NCBI GenBank assembly: GCA_024693135.1
Contig: JAILLN010000005.1
Span: 31,972 to 95,971 of the forward strand
Direction: 5' to 3'
Source: Lachnospiraceae bacterium
GTDB lineage: Bacteria; Bacillota; Clostridia; Lachnospirales; Lachnospiraceae
DNA length: 64,000 bases
Shown here: positions 60,552 through 64,000 of the stretch, piece after piece
How positions within the stretch are numbered: position 1 is the stretch's first letter
How the letters are laid out: every line of letters starts with the position of its first letter
Translations under genes and position numbers: made by a program
Notes under the pieces: model-generated
Database searches by the model: none
Seen by the model: only the letters and a program-made list of their open reading frames with translations
What the model was told of the DNA's origin: nothing

Positions 60552-62399
60552 ATGGAAGGAAAATACGGGATCGACACGGAGCTTTTCGTGAAGGCCATAT
60601 CGGAAAGCCTGGAGGAATACGACCGGATGGGGCAAAGAGGAGGGGAGCGTGCCCTTCTTGGGATTTTTTATGACCTGTATCCGGAAAGGGATAGGGAGAG
60701 GGAGCTTTTTTCCCGGCTGATCCGAAACGGCATCTTCCAGGATTTCCGGTCTGCGGATCCATCAGACCGCTATGAGCAGAACCGGCTGATTTATGTCAGC
60801 AAAAAAAGGCTTGTGGAGAAGGAATTCATGCCGGAGGATCTGGTGGAGCTTCTGCTCGGGATCCTGCTGAGGAGCCTTCACTGGGAGGGGGAGCTCTTTG
60901 AATCTGCTCCGGCAGGCTCCCAGACATCGCAGGCGCCGGCTCCGTCCGCACCGAAGACACCGGAAGTCCCGGCTCCGGCATCTGCTTCGGCAGCACCGAA
61001 GGCTCCGGTCCGGACCGCTGACCAGACAGTACCGACAGCGTCCTTGCCATCCGCATCAAAAGATGACCGGTCCACTCTGGAAAAACTTGTGCAGCCTCCG
61101 GATCCGGCTCTTTTGAGAAGCATGGCTGGGAAGGACAGAATAAATCATGAATGGGAATTTGGTCCCCGGACTTCCGAAGAGGAGGTCCGGTCTTTAATCA
61201 ACCGCATTCGGGATTTTGCAGAAAAAAAGGTGCCGGAGGAGTTTTCCAAAGCCTTTCATTACGGGGAGGATCCCCGGGAGGCCACACAGCCCGGCTTCCG
61301 TCCCACAGCCCTCCAGCCCGATGTACAGGCAAGAGAATGGAATAAGCTTGAACACAGCGTGAAGATCTTTACCAGGATAAATAGGGACAGTGCATATTCC
61401 CATGAGATTGCCGCCCGTTTCCTTAAGGAGGATCCGGTCCATGATGTCTATCTTGCCATAAAACGCTATCTGGACAGCTGGATCCTTGGAACCAGCAGCT
61501 TAATGCCGCGCTTTGACTGGGAACGGTGTAAGGCGCTTGAGCTCTGCCTGGCCTACCGCAGGTCGTGCTCGGAGGTTTCCTACCGAGGGGAGTCGCTCTG
61601 GGACTACATCCGGAGGATCGTCCGAAAGTACTTTGGCTATCCGCAGATTGGCGACAAGCCCCCGGATGAGATCAAGAAGAGCCATGATGCGTCCGCCTTA
61701 AGGATCGTGCTGTATACTGTCCGGCTTGAGAACAACCTGCATCTGGCAGCCAATGCCTGGACTCCGGATGAAGAGCTCCTTAAGTGTAAGGACAAGGACA
61801 TCGAGGCATACAGGAAGATCAACGCGGAGCTTCTGCTGGCATCCATTCATGCCCTCTATCGACATTCCCACCCTGCAAAGGATGCACTTGAGACCCACCA
61901 GAAACTGGGTGAGATCACTCTTAAGACAGCGGGACTGGATCATGTGCCGGATGGGATCAAAGCAGATTACTGCAAAATGATGGGAGATGCTACTTGGTTC
62001 ATAGCCAGGGAATGCCCGAACTGGGGCATTCACTTCAAAGGGGATGAGTTTGCAGTATACCGGCTTGCCGTTAATGGGAAAAAAAGGGCGGCCATAGGGC
62101 AGAACGAGTGTAAAGCCTATGCGGAGCTCATGGGCCTGTACCGCGATCTGGTGGAAATGTATTGTAATCCGAATGTGACGGAGGAAGACCGGAACCTGAC
62201 CTGGATCAAAGAGGCCGATGCCTGGAAAACCCCTGATAAGCGGCATTCCGTGACGCCGGGTGATCTGGAAAAGGCAGTGTATTTTCTGAAGGATGCCATC
62301 GCTTTTTTCACTCCGATACATGGGCTTATGATCTTCGAAGAATTCGTGGAGGACTGCCGGAGCAAGCTTGACACCTTGAGCCGGGAAGGCACATCTTAA
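60552..62399 (+). CDS. Large uncharacterised protein of the kinase/ATPase operon
   Basis: 615 residues, with AAGGAG upstream of the ATG. Three parts are visible: an N-terminal globular helical domain (about 1-115), a Pro/Ala/Ser-rich linker (about 117-172, with APAPSAPKTPEVPAP-type sequence) and a long mainly helical C-terminal domain (about 190-615) with WEFGPR, FTRINRDSAYSHEIA and PRFDWERCKALELCLAYRR. I recognise no family. No signal peptide or membrane helix. It ends the operon 19 bp from convergent thiN. The linker resembles that of the vWA protein, suggesting flexible multi-part scaffolds. Confidence 0.65.
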   Translation: MEGKYGIDTELFVKAISESLEEYDRMGQRGGERALLGIFYDLYPERDRERELFSRLIRNGIFQDFRSADPSDRYEQNRLIYVSKKRLVEKEFMPEDLVELLLGILLRSLHWEGELFESAPAGSQTSQAPAPSAPKTPEVPAPASASAAPKAPVRTADQTVPTASLPSASKDDRSTLEKLVQPPDPALLRSMAGKDRINHEWEFGPRTSEEEVRSLINRIRDFAEKKVPEEFSKAFHYGEDPREATQPGFRPTALQPDVQAREWNKLEHSVKIFTRINRDSAYSHEIAARFLKEDPVHDVYLAIKRYLDSWILGTSSLMPRFDWERCKALELCLAYRRSCSEVSYRGESLWDYIRRIVRKYFGYPQIGDKPPDEIKKSHDASALRIVLYTVRLENNLHLAANAWTPDEELLKCKDKDIEAYRKINAELLLASIHALYRHSHPAKDALETHQKLGEITLKTAGLDHVPDGIKADYCKMMGDATWFIARECPNWGIHFKGDEFAVYRLAVNGKKRAAIGQNECKAYAELMGLYRDLVEMYCNPNVTEEDRNLTWIKEADAWKTPDKRHSVTPGDLEKAVYFLKDAIAFFTPIHGLMIFEEFVEDCRSKLDTLSREGTS

Positions 62400-62418
62400 G
62401 AAAGGCGCAACGGAAGGC

Positions 62419-63063
62419 TTAAGAGGCATTCCTCAAGCGGATAAGGAGGAGCCGGCCTTCTCTTACGGAGATCCGGGCTTCCTGTCCGGGGAGGACTTCG
62501 TTGCTGATGCCGTACTGGTATTCTGCGGTGATCCGTCCGCCGCTTAAGGGGTATTTTGCGCCGGTGATCTCGATCCCTGAGGCTTCCTCACCGGTACAGA
62601 TCAGGGAGAAGAGAGGGAAGCGTTCCGGTACAGAGGCCGGCCTGCGGGAGACGATCTCCATCTCGGAAAGGTCATCCGCCATCAGAGCTTTACAGCCAAG
62701 GGTATCCAGCATCAGCAGGATGGAGAGATTTCCCAGAGTATGGTCCAGCCTCTGTCCGATGACCCCCAGGAAAAGAAAGCTTTGATACCCTCTCCGGAGA
62801 CATTCCTTTACCGCAAATACGCTGTCTGTGTCGTCTTTTTCCCTGGGAAGGACGATGATCTCAGTGTCAAGCTCCGGCTTTTCGATGGAATCAAAGTCCC
62901 CGACGATCAGATCCGCCGGGATCCCCAGGCCTTCCGCATGTCTGAACCCACCGTCGCAGCAGACCACATAGTCATCCGGCCGGAGGTAGCGCCGCATCGT
63001 CTCATAATCCTTTATCTCAGCCTGCCCCAGTATTAGACAGCGCCTGTTTTCCTTCTTCCCCAT
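62419..63063 (-). CDS. thiN: Thiamine diphosphokinase
   Basis: 214 residues from the likely start at 63063 (MGKKENRRCLIL); frames at 63093 and 63108 are alternative starts. It converts thiamine to thiamine diphosphate with ATP. Typical: CCDGGFRHAEGLGIPADLIVGDFDS (key residues DGG and GDFDS), REKDDTDSVFA, LGVIGQRLDHTLGNL. It is on the minus strand, convergent with the operon, and marks the return to ordinary chromosomal genes. No TPP riboswitch is seen upstream; its upstream DNA is the repeat region. Confidence 0.9.
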   Translation of the reverse strand: MGKKENRRCLILGQAEIKDYETMRRYLRPDDYVVCCDGGFRHAEGLGIPADLIVGDFDSIEKPELDTEIIVLPREKDDTDSVFAVKECLRRGYQSFLFLGVIGQRLDHTLGNLSILLMLDTLGCKALMADDLSEMEIVSRRPASVPERFPLFSLICTGEEASGIEITGAKYPLSGGRITAEYQYGISNEVLPGQEARISVREGRLLLIRLRNAS

Positions 63064-63140
63064 GGCTTCACTTTCCGTAGCTTCATTTCCCATAGCAGTA
63101 TCATACAATCATTCCAATTCTGCGTCCAGCCGCTTACCGT

Positions 63141-63197
63141 GCCTTGGTGTTTCCTAAGGAGCCTCTTACCGCGAACACGCGGAGATTGCCGCCTGCG
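63141..63197. repeat. Block B, copy 1
   Basis: 57-bp unit ending GATTGCCGCCTGCG. 48 consecutive bases from TTTCCTAAGGAGCC onward are identical to 63624-63680. It carries a CCGCG-AACA-CGCGG hairpin. Confidence 0.9.
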
Positions 63198-63232
63198 TAC
63201 CTTTGCACAGCATCGATCCGGAGAGGGCTGCT

Positions 63233-63500
63233 TGATTGAAGTGAAACTGTTCGCTTGGGGGTCGCCGGAAAAATGATATCTGCCGGCGCTCGGTCGTTTC
63301 TAAGCTCGACCATCGTCTCATGACAAAATTTCGCTCGGCGCTGTTCCGGTCTTGCGCCAGGCCGGTTTCCCACAGGGCTATAGCCTTTGTGGCGCAAGCC
63401 CGGCCTTCGCACTCGCGAAATTTATGAGACTCGGTCTCGCATAGAAATACCGGCATTAGGGCCTTGCAGATATCATTTTCCCCGGCTCCCCCTTCACACA
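63233..63500. ncRNA. Block A, copy 2: candidate structured RNA or foldback element
   Basis: Same orientation as copy 1. Nested arms are more complete here: AAAATGATATCTGC (63270-63283) with GCAGATATCATTTT (63466-63479); GTCTCAT-GACA-AAATTTCGC (63315-63334) with GCGAAATTT-ATGAGAC (63415-63430); CCGG-T-CTTGCGCCA (63346-63359) with TGGCGCAAG-C-CCGG (63390-63403), and an inner CACAGGGCTATAGCCTTTGTG. This makes one long imperfect hairpin. No coding potential. Confidence 0.5.
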
Positions 63501-63623
63501 GCAAATTATATCCGGCTCAGCCTGCGCAACGAATAAATGAAGCATAGAACATGAGGGGATATTATATGTTTGAAGCAGTCTTCGTTTGCTTCAATATATT
63601 TTGCGAAGGGTGAGCCACCAAGG

Positions 63624-63680
63624 GCCTTGACGTTTCCTAAGGAGCCTCTTACCGCGAACACGCGGAGATTGCCGCCTGCG
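63624..63680. repeat. Block B, copy 2
   Basis: Second copy of the 57-bp unit, directly after TGCGAAGGGTGAGCCACC. Confidence 0.9.
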
Positions 63681-63737
63681 AAGACTTGCAAGATCAGCCG
63701 TCATGCGAGACAACACGCTTTTAAGTTGGCTCGCATG

Positions 63738-63940
63738 GCTGAGATTGCATAGTCGGAGCCGGCGGGAATCTCCGCATTAAGTGAGCGGTGAGGCGACGTG
63801 GAAATGCAAGGCCCGCGGGCGGCGTATCTTTGCTCGCCAAGCTGAGATTGCATAGTCGAAGCCGGCGGGAAGCTCCGCATGAAGTGAGCGGTGAGGCGAC
63901 GTGGAAATGCAAGGCCCGCAGGCGGCGCATCCTACGATCG
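63738..63940. repeat. Two tandem ~103-bp repeats
   Basis: Units start at 63738 and 63841 (GCTGAGATTGCATAGTCG...GAGCGGTGAGGCGACGTGG...AAATGCAAGGCCCGC), over 90 percent alike. Each ends in a variant of the GCGGGCGGCGCATCTTAGC motif also seen at 50394 and 50489. Confidence 0.88.
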
Positions 63941-64000
63941 AAAGAGGGCCGGGCAGGGCGAGAGTGCAGATCTCGGGGCGCGGCGTAGCATTGCAAAAAG

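Larger units (their letters stand above)
63064..64000. other. Repeat-rich intergenic region to the window edge, no supported gene
   Basis: Contains block B twice, block A copy 2, a short hairpin TTGAAGCA/TGCTTCAA (about 63570-63595) and a 103-bp tandem duplication. Conserved fragments CCTGCGCAACGAATAA (near 63516) and TGCGAAGGGTGAGCCACC (near 63602) also match 50303 and 50372, so the whole region is related to 49964-50512. Short open frames here fall inside repeats. Confidence 0.7.

Noticed and set aside
50622..62399. Calling the operon a canonical type VII secretion system
   Set aside because: There is no EsaA, EssA/EssB, EccB/D/E or mycosin homolog, the ATPase lacks transmembrane helices, and the small proteins lack a clear WxG motif.
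50622..62399. Tellurite resistance (Ter) operon
   Set aside because: The kinase, vWA and PP2C genes resemble the TerY-P triad, but TerD, TerC and TerB genes are absent.
63064..63130. TPP riboswitch upstream of thiN
   Set aside because: The short upstream stretch lacks the conserved thi-box bases, and thiN is a salvage kinase often without this control.
63788..63988. Small plus-strand open frame in the terminal repeats
   Set aside because: It is produced by the 103-bp tandem units, has no ribosome binding site and encodes a low-complexity basic peptide.
49870..64000. Prophage or integrative element with its own integrase
   Set aside because: No integrase, recombinase, relaxase, capsid or replication gene is visible between the block A copies, and tRNA-Leu is far away at 6.9 kb.

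Overview
The window looks like a chromosomal segment of a GC-rich member of the Clostridia, most likely a Lachnospiraceae-type gut or rumen anaerobe. The reasons are AGGAGG-type ribosome binding sites with some TTG/GTG starts, LL-diaminopimelate aminotransferase, an indolepyruvate:ferredoxin oxidoreductase alpha subunit, an archaeal-type IMP cyclohydrolase beside a stand-alone AICAR transformylase, family 1 and 3 ABC transporters, and many secreted proteins. Genus is not assigned.

Layout. (1) 1-4.6 kb: the 3' part of an ABC uptake operon (ATPase cut by the window edge, two permeases, a small membrane-anchored protein), translationally coupled to purO, followed by the AICAR transformylase gene. 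(2) 5.9-11.4 kb: a 1-phosphofructokinase-type kinase, tRNA-Leu(CAA), a small membrane protein, a DEAD-box helicase with a repetitive basic tail, and iorA. (3) 11.4-17.4 kb: a zinc-ribbon protein with a double-glycine leader, overlapping a lipoprotein serine hydrolase, then a large membrane-anchored surface protein. (4) 17.5-20.3 kb, minus strand: an SPFH protein and a zinc-ribbon membrane protein. (5) 20.5-31.5 kb: dapL, malic enzyme, then a c-di-GMP/two-component block (HD-GYP protein, propeller hybrid kinase, response regulator, GGDEF cyclase). (6) 31.5-42.9 kb: apt, a PNPOx-like protein, a polar amino-acid ABC transporter with a cytidylate-kinase-like protein, a secreted HAD-S41 fusion, and a giant secreted protein. 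(7) 43.1-49.9 kb: an alpha-galactoside locus (AraC regulator, GH36 alpha-galactosidase, binding protein, two permeases) with a shared operator in front of both promoters.

(8) 50.6-62.4 kb is the most unusual part. Eight or nine same-strand genes encode a Ser/Thr kinase with a zinc ribbon, a TerY-like vWA protein, a PP2C phosphatase (together resembling the 'TerY-P triad'), a large soluble FtsK/HerA-type ATPase with a second degenerate ATPase unit, two proteins sharing a new N-terminal helical domain (one fused to a papain-like cysteine peptidase), two proteins sharing another uncharacterised domain (one with membrane helices), and a large unknown protein. I infer a phosphorylation-controlled, ATPase-driven conflict, stress or export system. 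It has no recognisable canonical type VII membrane components. thiN follows convergently.

(9) The island lies between two intergenic regions (49.9-50.6 kb and 63.1-64.0 kb) that share a ~265-bp repeat. The repeat has nested complementary arms with compensatory base changes between copies, so it is either a structured RNA or a foldback/MITE-like element. The first copy sits in a 595-bp unit with perfect 19-bp terminal inverted repeats. A second dispersed repeat (around 18.8, 29.35 and 59.45 kb) always lies just upstream of a ribosome binding site. No integrase, transposase gene, CRISPR array or rRNA is visible.
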